DNA of 64,000 nucleotides, taken from NCBI RefSeq assembly GCF_002161805.1, contig NZ_NFIP01000001.1:124001-188000 (forward strand). The letters run 5' to 3'. The position numbers were made by a program, and so were the translations under genes. Source of the DNA: Collinsella sp. An307 (lineage in GTDB: Bacteria > Actinomycetota > Coriobacteriia > Coriobacteriales > Coriobacteriaceae). The notes beneath the pieces were generated by a model. That model was given only the letters and a program-made list of their open reading frames with translations, did not search any database and had not been told where the DNA came from. The number at the start of each line of letters is the position of its first letter. Within the stretch, counting starts at the first letter, position 1. Positions 25,430 to 34,507 of the stretch are shown here, one piece after another.

Positions 25430-27124
25430 ATGTCCTGTGTTCCCGCACCGATCGATGCCACCCAGACGGAGGCTTGGGCGGCCCTGAAGGCCCATTACGA
25501 GGCCCTTCAGCGTGACGGCATCAGCCTTAAAGATTGGTTTGCCGCCGACCCCGAGCGCGTTGAGAAGCTCACCTTTGACGTGAACGACCTGCGCTTTGAC
25601 CTCTCCAAGAACCTCATGACCGACGAGACGGTGAAGCTGCTCTGCGACCTTGCGCGTGCCACGAACGTCGAGGAGCGCCGCGACCAGATGTACGCCGGCG
25701 TGCATATCAACACCACCGAGGACCGTGCCGTGCTGCACACCGCGCTCCGTCGCCCGGAGAGCGAGATCGGTACCATCATGGTCGATGGCCAGGACGCCGT
25801 GGCAGACGTTCGCAACGAGCTCTCCCGCATGTACGCCTTTGCCGAGAAGGTCCGCTCCGGTGAGTGGAAGGGTGTTACGGGCAAGCGCATCGAGCACCTC
25901 GTCTCCATCGGCATTGGTGGCTCCGACCTCGGCCCGGTCATGGTCTACGAGGCGCTCAAGCCCTTTGCCGACGCCGGCATCGACTGCCGCTACATCTCCA
26001 ACATCGACCCCAACGACATGGCCGAGAAGGTCAAGGGGCTCGATCCCGAGACCACGCTCGTCATCATCGTCTCCAAGACGTTCACCACGCTGGAGACGCT
26101 CACCAACGCGCGCGAGGTGAAGGCCTGGATGCTCGCCAAGCTGGCCGAGCAGGGCGCTATCGACGGTTCCGACGCGCAGAATGCCGAGGCCATCGCCAAG
26201 CACTTCGTTGCCGTTTCCACCGCGCTCGACCTTGTAGCTGACTTTGGCATCGACCCCGAGAACGCCTTTGGCTTCTGGAGCTGGGTCGGCGGCCGCTACT
26301 CGGTCGACTCCGCCGTGGGTCTCTCGCTCATCGTCGTGTACGGCCCCGAGCGCTTTGAGGAGTTCCTCGCCGGCTTCCACGCCATCGACGAGTACTTCCA
26401 GAACACCCCGCTCGAGCAGAACGCCGTTGCGCTCATGGGCATGCTGAACGTGTGGTACCGCAACTTCTTTGGCGTCTCGAGCCACGCGGTGCTGCCCTAC
26501 AACCAGTATCTGCACCGCTTCCCGGCCTACCTCCAGCAGCTCACCATGGAGTCCAACGGCAAGCAGGTCCGCTGGGACGGCACGCCGGTTACCTGCGATA
26601 CGGGCGAGATCTTCTGGGGCGAGCCCGGCACCAACGGCCAGCACGCCTTCTACCAGCTCATCCACCAGGGCACGGCCATGATCCCGGCCGATTTCATCGC
26701 CTTCGTGAACACCGAGAACCCCTACACCGACGGTGACCAGGATGTGCACGAGCTGTTCCTCGGCAACTTCCTCGCCCAGACCAAAGCGCTCGCCTTTGGT
26801 AAGACCGCCGACGAGGTCCGTGCCGAGGGCACGCCCGAGGAGATCGTGCCCGCGCGCGTCTTCACCGGCAACCGCCCGACCACCTCGATTTTTGGCGATC
26901 GTCTGACCGCCTACGCGCTCGGCGAGCTCATTGCCGTGTACGAGCACATCACCTTTGTTGAGGGCACGGTTTGGGGCATCGACTCTTACGACCAGTGGGG
27001 CGTCGAGCTCGGCAAGCAGCTTGCCAAGCAGATTACGCCTGCGTTCCACGACGACGCCGCTCTCGCGGAGCAGGATGCGTCCACCAAGTCGCTTATCGAG
27101 TTCTATCGCGCGCACCGCAAGTAA
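25430..27124 (+). CDS. pgi: Glucose-6-phosphate isomerase
   Basis: 564 residues. Family signatures are complete: [39 protein letters not shown], and [20 protein letters not shown] near the end, with the catalytic Glu ([24 protein letters not shown] region) and Lys present. Interconverts glucose-6-phosphate and fructose-6-phosphate in glycolysis. Strong ribosome site (AGGGAGGA). Ends in a near-perfect terminator, so it is a single gene. The codon use is strongly biased to G/C-ending codons, in line with high expression. Confidence 0.97.
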   Translation: MSCVPAPIDATQTEAWAALKAHYEALQRDGISLKDWFAADPERVEKLTFDVNDLRFDLSKNLMTDETVKLLCDLARATNVEERRDQMYAGVHINTTEDRAVLHTALRRPESEIGTIMVDGQDAVADVRNELSRMYAFAEKVRSGEWKGVTGKRIEHLVSIGIGGSDLGPVMVYEALKPFADAGIDCRYISNIDPNDMAEKVKGLDPETTLVIIVSKTFTTLETLTNAREVKAWMLAKLAEQGAIDGSDAQNAEAIAKHFVAVSTALDLVADFGIDPENAFGFWSWVGGRYSVDSAVGLSLIVVYGPERFEEFLAGFHAIDEYFQNTPLEQNAVALMGMLNVWYRNFFGVSSHAVLPYNQYLHRFPAYLQQLTMESNGKQVRWDGTPVTCDTGEIFWGEPGTNGQHAFYQLIHQGTAMIPADFIAFVNTENPYTDGDQDVHELFLGNFLAQTKALAFGKTADEVRAEGTPEEIVPARVFTGNRPTTSIFGDRLTAYALGELIAVYEHITFVEGTVWGIDSYDQWGVELGKQLAKQITPAFHDDAALAEQDASTKSLIEFYRAHRK

Positions 27125-27146
27125 ACGGCGCAACATAGCCTGATGC

Positions 27147-27180
27147 AGGGCGGCGGCACTGAAGACGGTGCCGCCGCCCT
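27147..27180 (+). terminator. Terminator after pgi
   Basis: AGGGCGGCGGCAC (27147-27159) pairs perfectly with GTGCCGCCGCCCT (27168-27180), 13 bp, loop of 8. No long U-tract follows (ATCCGTTTGC), but the stem is very stable. Confidence 0.8.
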
Positions 27181-27231
27181 ATCCGTTTGCAGGGGAGTCA
27201 TACGGGCACTGGTACACCAAAAATAGGACAA

Positions 27232-27332
27232 CATATAACGTCTGCAGACAAATATCGACCGTTCACCGGTATCTAAGATGTTATAAGACGTTTTAAATTT
27301 CGGGCTGCTATAGTTCATATCGTCATATAACG
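27232..27332. promoter_or_regulatory. Paired CATATAACG operator-like motifs before the sugar operon
   Basis: CATATAACG at 27232-27240 and again at 27324-27332, the second just before the ribosome site of the SIS gene. The related GTATATAACG lies on the -10 region of the GntR regulator gene at 31152-31161. Between them is TTATAAGACG and a TATAGT that could be the -10 element. The shared motif makes them candidate binding sites of the regulator encoded in this locus. Confidence 0.6.
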
Positions 27333-27354
27333 ACTGTTCCAAAGGAGGAACACT

Positions 27355-28389
27355 ATGGCAGAACTCGAGACCATCCAGTTGTCCAAATTCGACATCGATG
27401 AGTATCTCAGGGACGGTGATGCTACGGTCGCGGCATGCGCCGAGGCCAAGGCAGTTGCCGATGAGATTCACGAGCAGGGGTATGAGAACATCTTCCTGCT
27501 TGGCATCGGCGGCACCTATGACGAGCTCGACATGGTGCGCTACTTCATGAACAAGTACTCCGAGGTTGAGGTTCACCTCATCAACGCCGCCGAGTTCAAC
27601 GTCCTTGGTAACAACCGCCTCAAGAAAAAATCCCTTGTGGTGACTGCCTCCGCCTCCGGCGATACCAAGGAGATCGTCCGCGCCGTCGACGCGATCGTCA
27701 ACCAGGGCATTCGCGTCGTCGCCTTCACGCGCAATGACACCCCGCTTGGCAAGCTTGCCACCAAGGTCATCGCCGCCCCCGTTGCTACGGGCCGCTGCGA
27801 CTTTACCTATCTGCTGTTCGATGCCTTTGCGCTGCGCCTCCTCAACCTGCGTGGTGACTTTGATCGCTATGACGACTTCATCGCCCAGACGAAGAACATC
27901 TTCCACGACCTCGTGGACATCCGCATCAAGTTCGAGCCCCGTGCCGAGGAGATCGCGCGTCAGTTTGCGCACGAGCCCTACACCATCTTTATCGCTTCGG
28001 GCGCCCTCTGGGGTGAGAACGTGCTGTTCTCCATGTGCGTCCTCGAGGAGATGCAGTGGATCCGCACCCGCGCCGTCACCTCTGCCGAGTTCTTCCACGG
28101 CACCCTCGAGCTCGTCGAGCCCGGCGTGCCGGTGATTCTCACCAAGGGCGAGGACGAGTGCCGCGAGCTCGACAACCGTGTTGAGGCCTTCTGCCGTCAG
28201 TACACGGATAAGTTCGCCGTTATCGATACCGCTGAGTTTGCCATCGACGGACTCGATCCGGAGTTCCGTCCTCTGGTCTCTCCGATCATCGCTGCCGCGA
28301 CCCTTCACGAGCGTCTGTCCAAGCACTACGAGACCGAGACCAAGCACAACCTCGCGTATCGTCGCTACTATCGTCAGTTCTCGTACTAA
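27355..28389 (+). CDS. SIS-domain sugar-phosphate protein (fructoselysine/glucoselysine-6-phosphate deglycase-like)
   Basis: 344 residues with two SIS domains: IFLLGIGGTYDELDMVRYF (about 40) and SLVVTASASGDTKEIVRAVDAIV (about 95) in the first, IFIASGALWGENVLFSMCVLEEMQ (about 210) in the second. The TSAEFFHGTLELVE stretch is typical of the FrlB/GfrF/GlmS-isomerase group, which act on amino-sugar or Amadori phosphates. It heads the operon for a mannose-family PTS (EIIA, B, C, D), as in gfr/frl loci, so a phosphorylated amino sugar or Amadori compound is the likely substrate. Good AAAGGAGG site. The family is clear, the substrate is inference. Confidence 0.75.
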   Translation: MAELETIQLSKFDIDEYLRDGDATVAACAEAKAVADEIHEQGYENIFLLGIGGTYDELDMVRYFMNKYSEVEVHLINAAEFNVLGNNRLKKKSLVVTASASGDTKEIVRAVDAIVNQGIRVVAFTRNDTPLGKLATKVIAAPVATGRCDFTYLLFDAFALRLLNLRGDFDRYDDFIAQTKNIFHDLVDIRIKFEPRAEEIARQFAHEPYTIFIASGALWGENVLFSMCVLEEMQWIRTRAVTSAEFFHGTLELVEPGVPVILTKGEDECRELDNRVEAFCRQYTDKFAVIDTAEFAIDGLDPEFRPLVSPIIAAATLHERLSKHYETETKHNLAYRRYYRQFSY

Positions 28390-28410
28390 CAGATGGGGGA
28401 GGTGCCTTGC

Positions 28411-28830
28411 ATGCGGCATTTCATCCTGGCTACCCACGGACGCTTCGCCGCAGGCATTCGCGAAAGCCTCGAGTTAGTCTTCGGCGCGCAAGAGGGTATC
28501 AGTACGATATGCGCTTTTGTCGATGGGGCGAGTGATATCCATGCTCTTGTCCAGGATGCCTTGGACCAGAAGCCGGAAGACGTCGACATCGTGGTGTGCA
28601 CGGATATCTTTGGCGGCAGCGTGAATAACGAATTCCTCAATGCGTTGCCCAGCCATCCGCGGGTCCATCTCGTTGCCGGAATGAACCTGCCGATGCTCAT
28701 CGCCTTGTTTCTCTCGCCCGAGCCCGACACCGCGGCGCTCATTCGCTCGGTGCTCGCATCGGACGACATCAAGCCCCGCTATTGCAACGACGAACTCCGC
28801 GCCGCTGCAGATGAGGATGAGGAATTCTAA
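28411..28830 (+). CDS. PTS mannose-family EIIA component
   Basis: 139 residues from ATG 28411 (GGGGAGGTG 7 nt upstream; the longer 28393 start overlaps this site). The phosphorylated His is H9 in HFILATHGRFAAG, and VCTDIFGGSVNNEF matches the family's second conserved block. It takes phosphate from HPr and passes it to EIIB. Acidic tail EDEEF. Cytosolic, second gene of the operon. Confidence 0.9.
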   Translation: MRHFILATHGRFAAGIRESLELVFGAQEGISTICAFVDGASDIHALVQDALDQKPEDVDIVVCTDIFGGSVNNEFLNALPSHPRVHLVAGMNLPMLIALFLSPEPDTAALIRSVLASDDIKPRYCNDELRAAADEDEEF

Positions 28831-28847
28831 ACGAGAGGAGGGTCCTC

Positions 28848-29318
28848 ATGATCAAACTCGTACGCGTCGACCATCGCCTGCTTCATGGCCAGGTTGCCGT
28901 ATCGTGGGTCAACGGCATCGGTGCGGATTGCATTCTTGTCGCGAGCGACACGGTGGTAAACGATCCGGTGTGGAAGACCACGCTCAAGCTCGGCAAGCCG
29001 GCGGGCTGCAAGCTCGTCATGAAGAACATCGCTGATTCCATTACGGCGATCAATAGCGGCGTGACCGATAAGTACAAGCTTATCGTGGTTGTTCAGACCA
29101 TTGCCGATGCAAAGCGTCTGGCAGATGGTTGCCCCGTCATCACGAGTATCAACCTGGGCAACACCAAGGAGAGCGCTACTACCAAGCAGGTGAGTCGCCA
29201 GATTTTCTTGGAGCCTGACGAGATTGAGATGCTACGCGAGCTCGATGCCCGCGGCGTTGAGTGTGAGATCCGCCCCATGGCGGCTGACACTAAGACAAAC
29301 GTCATCCCGCTTCTCTAA
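28848..29318 (+). CDS. PTS mannose-family EIIB component
   Basis: 156 residues. Starts MIKLVRVDHRLLHGQVAVSW, the family signature with the phosphorylated His in HGQV (about 13), followed by the usual VASDTVVNDP block. It transfers phosphate to the sugar during transport by EIIC/EIID. The ribosome site is AGGAGGG. A GC hairpin with a T-rich tail (29326-29361) separates it from EIIC and may tune the stoichiometry of the membrane subunits. Confidence 0.92.
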   Translation: MIKLVRVDHRLLHGQVAVSWVNGIGADCILVASDTVVNDPVWKTTLKLGKPAGCKLVMKNIADSITAINSGVTDKYKLIVVVQTIADAKRLADGCPVITSINLGNTKESATTKQVSRQIFLEPDEIEMLRELDARGVECEIRPMAADTKTNVIPLL

Positions 29319-29325
29319 CCCTGCG

Positions 29326-29361
29326 GCGGCCGGGTGTCATGATCTCCCCGCGCTCGGCCGC
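29326..29361 (+). terminator. Attenuator-like hairpin between EIIB and EIIC
   Basis: GCGGCCG (29326-29332) pairs with CGGCCGC (29355-29361), followed by ATCTCTTTT. Located inside the PTS operon, so a partial terminator or processing site is more likely than a full stop. Confidence 0.55.
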
Positions 29362-29416
29362 ATCTCTTTTCATTCTGTCTCTTCAAGTAAACCAATTCTA
29401 TTGAAAGGAGAAAGCC

Positions 29417-30199
29417 ATGCTGATGCAGGCTTTGCTGGTCGGTCTTGTCGCGGCCTTTGGCACGCTCGACACCGCGCTTGGAACCAGCTACCTTCAGCGC
29501 CCCATCGTGCTTGGTCCGCTCGTGGGCCTCGTGCTGGGCGACCTTGAGACGGGTCTTGTCATCGGAGCGAACCTCGAGCTTCTGTTCATGGGCGCAATCT
29601 CTGTCGGCGCCTACATTCCGCCCGATGTCATCACCGGCGGCGTTCTTGCGACCGCGTTTGCCATTTCCACCGGATCTGGCCTTGAGGCGGCTTACGCCCT
29701 CGCGATGCCTATCGGTCTTGCAGCACTCGGTATCAAGAACGTGTTCTATGCGATTCTTCCGCTCATCCTTCCTTTGGCCGATCGTGGTGCAGAAGAGGGG
29801 AACGACGGCAAGATCAAGCTCACCTATGTGCTGCTCGGCCTCTTTGGTAAGACCATCTGGACCTTCTCGCTGACGTTCTTCGCGTTTTATCTCGGTTCTG
29901 AGGCCGTTACTGCTGCGCTCAACTCTGTACCGTCGTTCGTGTTCGACGGCCTGGGTATCGCTGCTGGCATCCTTCCCGCCATGGGCTTCGCGATGCTCAT
30001 GCGCATGATCGTCAACAAGAAGCTAATCCCGTTCTTCGTTGCGGGCTTTGCGCTGGCTGCTTACCTTAACCTTTCCGTTCTCGCCGTTGCCATCTTCGCC
30101 GTCGTCATCGCTATCGAGAAGCTCGACTTCCTCGAGGAGCGCCCGATGGTCGCTGCAGCAGCCGCGGGTGTAGATGGAGGCGATGACGATGACTTCTAA
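29417..30199 (+). CDS. PTS mannose-family EIIC membrane component
   Basis: 260 residues, almost all hydrophobic, with about seven to eight membrane helices. The N-terminal MLMQALLVGLVAAFGTLDTA, the ranges GPLVGLVLGDLETGLVIGANLEL and GAISVGAYIPPDVITGG are standard EIIC-Man features. AAAGGAG is the ribosome site. Together with EIID it forms the sugar channel. Acidic tail (DGGDDDDF). The gene overlaps the start region of EIID. Confidence 0.93.
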   Translation: MLMQALLVGLVAAFGTLDTALGTSYLQRPIVLGPLVGLVLGDLETGLVIGANLELLFMGAISVGAYIPPDVITGGVLATAFAISTGSGLEAAYALAMPIGLAALGIKNVFYAILPLILPLADRGAEEGNDGKIKLTYVLLGLFGKTIWTFSLTFFAFYLGSEAVTAALNSVPSFVFDGLGIAAGILPAMGFAMLMRMIVNKKLIPFFVAGFALAAYLNLSVLAVAIFAVVIAIEKLDFLEERPMVAAAAAGVDGGDDDDF

Positions 30200-31040
30200 G
30201 ATGAACGACCAGGCAACGCAGGATGCCTACCAGGGCGATATTACCAAACAAGATCTCACCCGCATGGCGGTGAACCCGGGTGCCCTGGGCATGGAGTACT
30301 CCTGGAACTACCCGAAGCAGATGAGCGTCCCCTTCTGCCTCATGCTCAACCCGCTGCTGAAGAAGATCTACAAGAACGACCCCAAGGGCTATTCCGAGGC
30401 TCTGCAGCGCCATCTCGAGTTCTTCAACATCACCATGTACTTCGCGCCGTTCGTGGGCGGCGTGGTCGCTTCGATGGAGGAGCGCGTTGCGAAAGGTGAG
30501 ATGGCACCCGAGGCCATCAACCAGGTGAAGGCGGCGCTCATGGGCCCGCTGTCCGGCATCGGCGATTCTCTCTTTTTGGGAACGCTGCGCGTGATTGCCG
30601 CTGCGGTGGGTATCAGCCTCGCAGTCAACGGCAACCCCTTTGGCCCGATTGCGTTTCTGCTCATTTACAACATCCCGACGTTCCTCACGCGTATCATCGG
30701 TGCGCACAAGGGCTATGAGCTTGGTGTCTCCTTCCTGACGAAGGCCCAGGAGAGCGGGCTCATGGACAAGGTCATCTATGCGGCGGGAATCATCGGCGTC
30801 ATGGTTATCGGCGCTATGACCGTCACGATGACCTCGGTTTCCATTCCGATCGAGTTCGGTCAGGGCGAGAGTGTCCAGACCATCCAGAGCGTCCTTGACG
30901 GCATCCTCCCCGGCATGCTTGCTCTTATCGCTCTCGGTCTGTACTACTGGGCGCTGAGCCACAAGGTCAGCCCGATGGTTCTCATCATCATCACTATGGT
31001 GGTTGGCGTGCTCGGTGCCTTCACGGGCGTCCTCGCCTAG
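30189..31040 (+). CDS. PTS mannose-family EIID membrane component
   Basis: 283 residues from ATG 30189, chosen because GGAGGC lies 8 nt upstream; ATG 30174 and 30183 are alternatives and the EIIC end overlaps all of them. Conserved blocks: EYSWNYPKQMSVPFCLML, FFNITMYFAPFVGGVVAS and LMGPLSGIGDSLFLGTLR, which are the classical EIID signatures. Forms the translocation unit with EIIC. Last gene of the transport operon; an inverted repeat at 31090-31121 follows. Confidence 0.93.
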   Translation: MTSKMNDQATQDAYQGDITKQDLTRMAVNPGALGMEYSWNYPKQMSVPFCLMLNPLLKKIYKNDPKGYSEALQRHLEFFNITMYFAPFVGGVVASMEERVAKGEMAPEAINQVKAALMGPLSGIGDSLFLGTLRVIAAAVGISLAVNGNPFGPIAFLLIYNIPTFLTRIIGAHKGYELGVSFLTKAQESGLMDKVIYAAGIIGVMVIGAMTVTMTSVSIPIEFGQGESVQTIQSVLDGILPGMLALIALGLYYWALSHKVSPMVLIIITMVVGVLGAFTGVLA

Positions 31041-31089
31041 CACCAATACCGGTTTGCCCCTTACCGTGATTGCGTAGGGTGACGCGGCG

Positions 31090-31121
31090 GCAAGGTTCAA
31101 TCTTCCGTGAACGAACCTTGC
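31090..31121 (+). terminator. Hairpin after EIID
   Basis: GCAAGGTTC (31090-31098) pairs with GAACCTTGC (31113-31121). It lies after the PTS operon and before the GntR promoter; without a U-tract it could be a terminator or an operator. Confidence 0.5.
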
Positions 31122-31145
31122 TGCTGCATTCTTATGAAGTCATCC

Positions 31146-31161
31146 TATAATGTATATAACG
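31146..31161 (+). promoter_or_regulatory. Promoter -10 (TATAAT) and overlapping operator of gntR
   Basis: A consensus TATAAT at 31146-31151 is directly followed by GTATATAACG (31152-31161), the same motif as upstream of the SIS gene. No clear -35 at 17 bp was found. Placement suggests autoregulation by the GntR protein. Confidence 0.6.
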
Positions 31162-31197
31162 TGTTAGTTGGCATACCGCTGAAGGGAACGTTGCGCT

Positions 31198-31935
31198 ATG
31201 GGTGCCAAGCTGCTTGAGGATTCTTCGACACCTCTGTACCAACAGGTTGCGAACGATCTGAAGACAACGATTGAAAACGGCATCTATCGGGTTGGACAAA
31301 AGATTCCCCCCGAGCCCGAGTTGAGCCAGCTGTATTCCGTGAGCAGAATTACCGTACGGAAGGCAATCGAACTTCTTGTTGAGGACGGGCTGTTGTCCAA
31401 GCGACAGGGCAAGGGCACGTTCGTCTGCCAGAGTGAGCCCTTGCGAAAGATTCGGGATGATCGCAGCTCAAAGGTCATGGGTTTTTCTGAGTCATGTCGC
31501 GCCAACGGGGTTGTTCCTGGCGCTGTGCTGCTCTCGCGCGCCGTCGAGCCAGTTCCAGAAGAAGAGCGACCGTTCTTCGGTCCGGACGTGGAACAGGTTA
31601 TTTCCATCGATCGCGTCCGCACCGCCGACGGGCAGCCGCTCATGGTCGAATCCAATTTGTTTGCTGCGCTTGGCTTGGAGTTTTTGGAGAGCGCGCCCCT
31701 GGACGACTCATCGCTGTTCGATATCATCGCCGAGAAGACAGGCAGGCATGCGGTCCGAGGCAGTGCGCAGTCGCTCAACATCATGCTCGCTGACGAGCGC
31801 TTGGCAAAGCTTTTGAACGTCCCCATCGGAGAGCCGCTTTTTTACCTTCTCGGGCACTATCACGACCAGTTTGGAAAGCCTCTCTACGTGGGCAAGCAGT
31901 TCATTATCGGATCGCGCTATACCTTCACGATGTGA
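31198..31935 (+). CDS. GntR-family transcriptional regulator with UTRA domain
   Basis: 245 residues. The winged helix occupies about 10-75 (PLYQQVANDLKTTIENGIYRVGQKIPPEPEL, VSRITVRKAIELLVEDGLLSKRQGKGTFV). The rest is a UTRA effector domain (about 85-240). HutC-type regulators of this kind sense a phosphorylated sugar and repress the neighbouring PTS genes. Start at ATG with GAAGGGAACG upstream. The CATATAACG motifs near both transcription starts are candidate operators. Confidence 0.9.
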   Translation: MGAKLLEDSSTPLYQQVANDLKTTIENGIYRVGQKIPPEPELSQLYSVSRITVRKAIELLVEDGLLSKRQGKGTFVCQSEPLRKIRDDRSSKVMGFSESCRANGVVPGAVLLSRAVEPVPEEERPFFGPDVEQVISIDRVRTADGQPLMVESNLFAALGLEFLESAPLDDSSLFDIIAEKTGRHAVRGSAQSLNIMLADERLAKLLNVPIGEPLFYLLGHYHDQFGKPLYVGKQFIIGSRYTFTM

Positions 31936-31988
31936 TGCCGACTTCCCCGATGCGCCCGGGTCCAGGGCGCGGAAGGACAGTCAGTGTT

Positions 31989-32684
31989 ATGGATACCGAA
32001 TTCCCGTTTAAGGCCGTCATCTTCGATATGGATGGCGTCATTGTTGACTCCGAGGCGTTTTACCAAAGCGTACTTAGGCAATTCGTCACGTGGCTGGGTA
32101 TCGATGTCTCCTCGGAGGAGCTTCTTGGCCTCATCGGAACGGCCCAGCAGGTGTTCGACAGGACGTTGGTCGACTGGTATCGCGCGGCGGGGGAGGGCGA
32201 GTACTCCGTCCCCGAGGCGAAGCGCCGTTATCGTGCATGGCGAAGCGCCATACCGTGCGACTATCACGATCTGATGTTCCCCGGTGTTCCCGAGGCAGTT
32301 GCGGGTCTGAAGAGTCGCGGCGTTCGACTTGCCCTCGCGTCCTCTTCGCCCCGCTCCAACATCAAAGAGGTCCTCTCCGCTTGCGGCATCTCTCGCTTCT
32401 TCGAGATCATCGTCTCTGGCGCCGAGCTCAGGGAGAGCAAGCCGAATCCCGCTATCTATCTGCATACGCTCAAGCTTTTGGGCCTACCCGCCGACTCGTG
32501 CTGCTGTATCGAGGACTCCGTGCCGGGCATCACAGCGGGAAAGCGCGCAGGACTCACCGTTATCGCGCGTCGAGAGGAGCGCTTCGGCTTTTCCCAAGAC
32601 GCTGCCGATCTTGTGGTCGATCGAGTTGACGACGTTCTGCGCCCCGATGCGCTCGCAGCGCTTGGACGCCATCGCATCCGCTAG
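31989..32684 (+). CDS. HAD phosphatase, beta-phosphoglucomutase-like
   Basis: 231 residues from ATG 31989. Motif I VIFDMDGVIVDSEAF, cap domain, LALASSSPRSNIKEVL (motif II), KPNPAIYLHTLK (Lys, motif III), and ESKPNPA/CCCIEDSVPGITAGKRAG (motif IV). It may dephosphorylate or mutate the sugar phosphate made by the PTS locus next to it, but the substrate is unknown. It closely resembles the gene at 33636, down to CCCIEDSVPGI and KREERFGFSQDAAD; the pair looks duplicated. Confidence 0.85.
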   Translation: MDTEFPFKAVIFDMDGVIVDSEAFYQSVLRQFVTWLGIDVSSEELLGLIGTAQQVFDRTLVDWYRAAGEGEYSVPEAKRRYRAWRSAIPCDYHDLMFPGVPEAVAGLKSRGVRLALASSSPRSNIKEVLSACGISRFFEIIVSGAELRESKPNPAIYLHTLKLLGLPADSCCCIEDSVPGITAGKRAGLTVIARREERFGFSQDAADLVVDRVDDVLRPDALAALGRHRIR

Positions 32685-32795
32685 GTCTCGTGACCCGTCT
32701 CCGCAGTTTCGTTGGTTGCTGGCGCGATGCTTACCTCTGCGTAACGACCGCGTGGTACTATGGCGCCTGTTTGGAATCCAACAGGAAGGACAGCC

Positions 32796-33632
32796 GTGGC
32801 TATCAAGGCGATCGCGCTCGACATTGACGGAACGCTTACCAACGACGAGAAGGTCGTGACCCCGCGCACCAAGGAGGCGCTGTTTGCCGCCCAGCGCGCG
32901 GGCATCCGCGTCATCCTCGCCTCGGGGCGCCCGGTGCAGGGCCTGCGCGCCCTCGCGCGCGAGCTCGAGCTCGACCGCTACCACGGCCTTCTTGTCGCCT
33001 TCAACGGTGCGCACGTGGTAGATGCCGAGACCGATGAGGTCCTCTTTGATCAGCCCATGGCGGTGGAGGACATGCGTGCGCTTCTTGACCACCTGCGCAG
33101 CTTTGACGTCATCCCGTGGGTGACGGAAGGCGAGCATCTCTATGTTGAGGACGCCTACCGCTGCGAGATTCTCCACAAGGGCCGGCCCATCAACATCGTC
33201 AAGTACGAGCGCGACGCGTGCGACCTCAAGATCTGCGAGGTGCGCGATCTTGCCGAGGTGCTCGACCATCCGCAGGACAAGATCCTGACCGCCGGCACGG
33301 ATACCTACCTCGCCACCCATTGGGAGGAGATGTACGCACCGTTTCGCGACCGGCTCTCGGGCATGTTCACGGCGGACTTTTACTTTGAGTTCATGGCGCC
33401 CGGCATCAACAAGGCGCATGCGCTCGCCGGCGCGCTTCCCAAGCTCGGCATCGACGCCGCTGAGGTCGCGGCGTTTGGCGACGGTCAGAACGACGCGGCC
33501 ATGATCGCATGGGCGGGCACGGGTGTTGCCATGGCAAACGCCATCGACGAGACCAAGGCGGTTGCCGACATGGTCACCGCTTCCAACAACGAGGACGGCA
33601 TCGCACTCGCCCTCGAGAAGATTCTGGGGTAG
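32796..33632 (+). CDS. Cof-type HAD phosphatase
   Basis: 278 residues from the GTG at 32796 (AGGAAGGA 5 nt upstream). IKAIALDIDGTLTNDEKVV at the N-terminus is motif I; a C2-type cap follows (about 85-200); AFGDGQNDAAMIAWAGTGVAMANA (motif IV) and NNEDGIALAL close the fold. Cof/YidA-type enzymes hydrolyse sugar phosphates and some cofactors. Stop and start of the next HAD gene are 3 nt apart, so they are co-transcribed. Confidence 0.9.
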   Translation: MAIKAIALDIDGTLTNDEKVVTPRTKEALFAAQRAGIRVILASGRPVQGLRALARELELDRYHGLLVAFNGAHVVDAETDEVLFDQPMAVEDMRALLDHLRSFDVIPWVTEGEHLYVEDAYRCEILHKGRPINIVKYERDACDLKICEVRDLAEVLDHPQDKILTAGTDTYLATHWEEMYAPFRDRLSGMFTADFYFEFMAPGINKAHALAGALPKLGIDAAEVAAFGDGQNDAAMIAWAGTGVAMANAIDETKAVADMVTASNNEDGIALALEKILG

Positions 33633-33635
33633 GGC

Positions 33636-34313
33636 ATGAGAGACGACTTTCCGTTTGCCGCCGTCATCTTCGACATGGACGGCGTGATTGTTGATACGGA
33701 GCGCTATTACTGGGACGAGCTGCGCATTTTTGCAGACCGCCTAGGTATCGATGTGACCGATGGGGAGCTTGACGCGCAGGTCGGCCAGTCCACGCAGGCG
33801 TTTTTGCGCATGCTCGTCGACTGGTACGAGCGCGCAGGTCGAGGTCGTATGACCGTTGACGAGGCGTCCCGCACCTATGACGCATGGGCCCAGACGCAGG
33901 AATGCGACTACGCGGCGCTGCTGAACCCGGGCGTGCACGAGGGCATCGCCGGCCTCAAGGAGCGCGGGGTGCGTGTGGCGCTCGCCTCGTCGTCGCCTCT
34001 CGACAACATCCACGCGGTGCTGGCGGCGTGCGGGCTCTCGGACGCGTTCGAGGTGATTGTCTCGGGCGTGGACTTCACCGAGAGCAAGCCCGACCCCGAC
34101 ATCTACCTCCATACGCTCGCCAAGCTCGGCCTTCCCGCTGGGGCGTGCTGCTGTATCGAGGACTCGGTCCCGGGCATTGCGGCCGGCAAGCGCGCGGGCC
34201 TTACCGTGTTTGCCAAGCGCGAGGAGCGCTTTGGCTTCTCGCAGGACGCGGCGGACGCCATCATCGACCGCGTGGACGACATTCTGGACGCGGCGCCGCG
34301 CCTGTTTGGGTAG
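33636..34313 (+). CDS. HAD phosphatase, beta-phosphoglucomutase-like (paralogue)
   Basis: 225 residues. Same architecture and near-identical C-terminus as the product of 31989-32684: VIFDMDGVIVDTERYY, LALASSSPLDNIHAVL, ESKPDPDIYLHTLAKLGLP, CCCIEDSVPGIAAGKRAG. Sequence identity over the last 60 residues is very high by eye. Translationally close to the Cof gene. Likely acts on a sugar phosphate. It could give broad phosphate hygiene for the sugar locus. The duplication is separated by one unrelated HAD gene. Confidence 0.88.
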   Translation: MRDDFPFAAVIFDMDGVIVDTERYYWDELRIFADRLGIDVTDGELDAQVGQSTQAFLRMLVDWYERAGRGRMTVDEASRTYDAWAQTQECDYAALLNPGVHEGIAGLKERGVRVALASSSPLDNIHAVLAACGLSDAFEVIVSGVDFTESKPDPDIYLHTLAKLGLPAGACCCIEDSVPGIAAGKRAGLTVFAKREERFGFSQDAADAIIDRVDDILDAAPRLFG

Positions 34314-34343
34314 GTTTTGCCAGATTGAAGACATTCGATGCGG

Positions 34344-34461
34344 AAATGGGCATCAAGTTGTCGTGTTGGCGGGTACACCGGTGGCATGGCTTCGCGACAG
34401 CTGCGGAAACGGCTGGATTTGAAACGATCTATGTGACGCCTGGAGAATTTGATGCCCATTT
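34344..34461. repeat. 13-bp inverted repeat bracketing 92 nt
   Basis: AAATGGGCATCAA (34344-34356) and its exact complement TTGATGCCCATTT (34449-34461) sit in the non-coding gap between two convergent genes. Possible small miniature inverted-repeat element or bidirectional terminator; no target-site duplication recognised. Confidence 0.45.
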
Positions 34462-34507
34462 TAGGCGTGAGCCTGCGACCACGTGCTTGCTCGTTTGTGG
34501 TCAGGTG

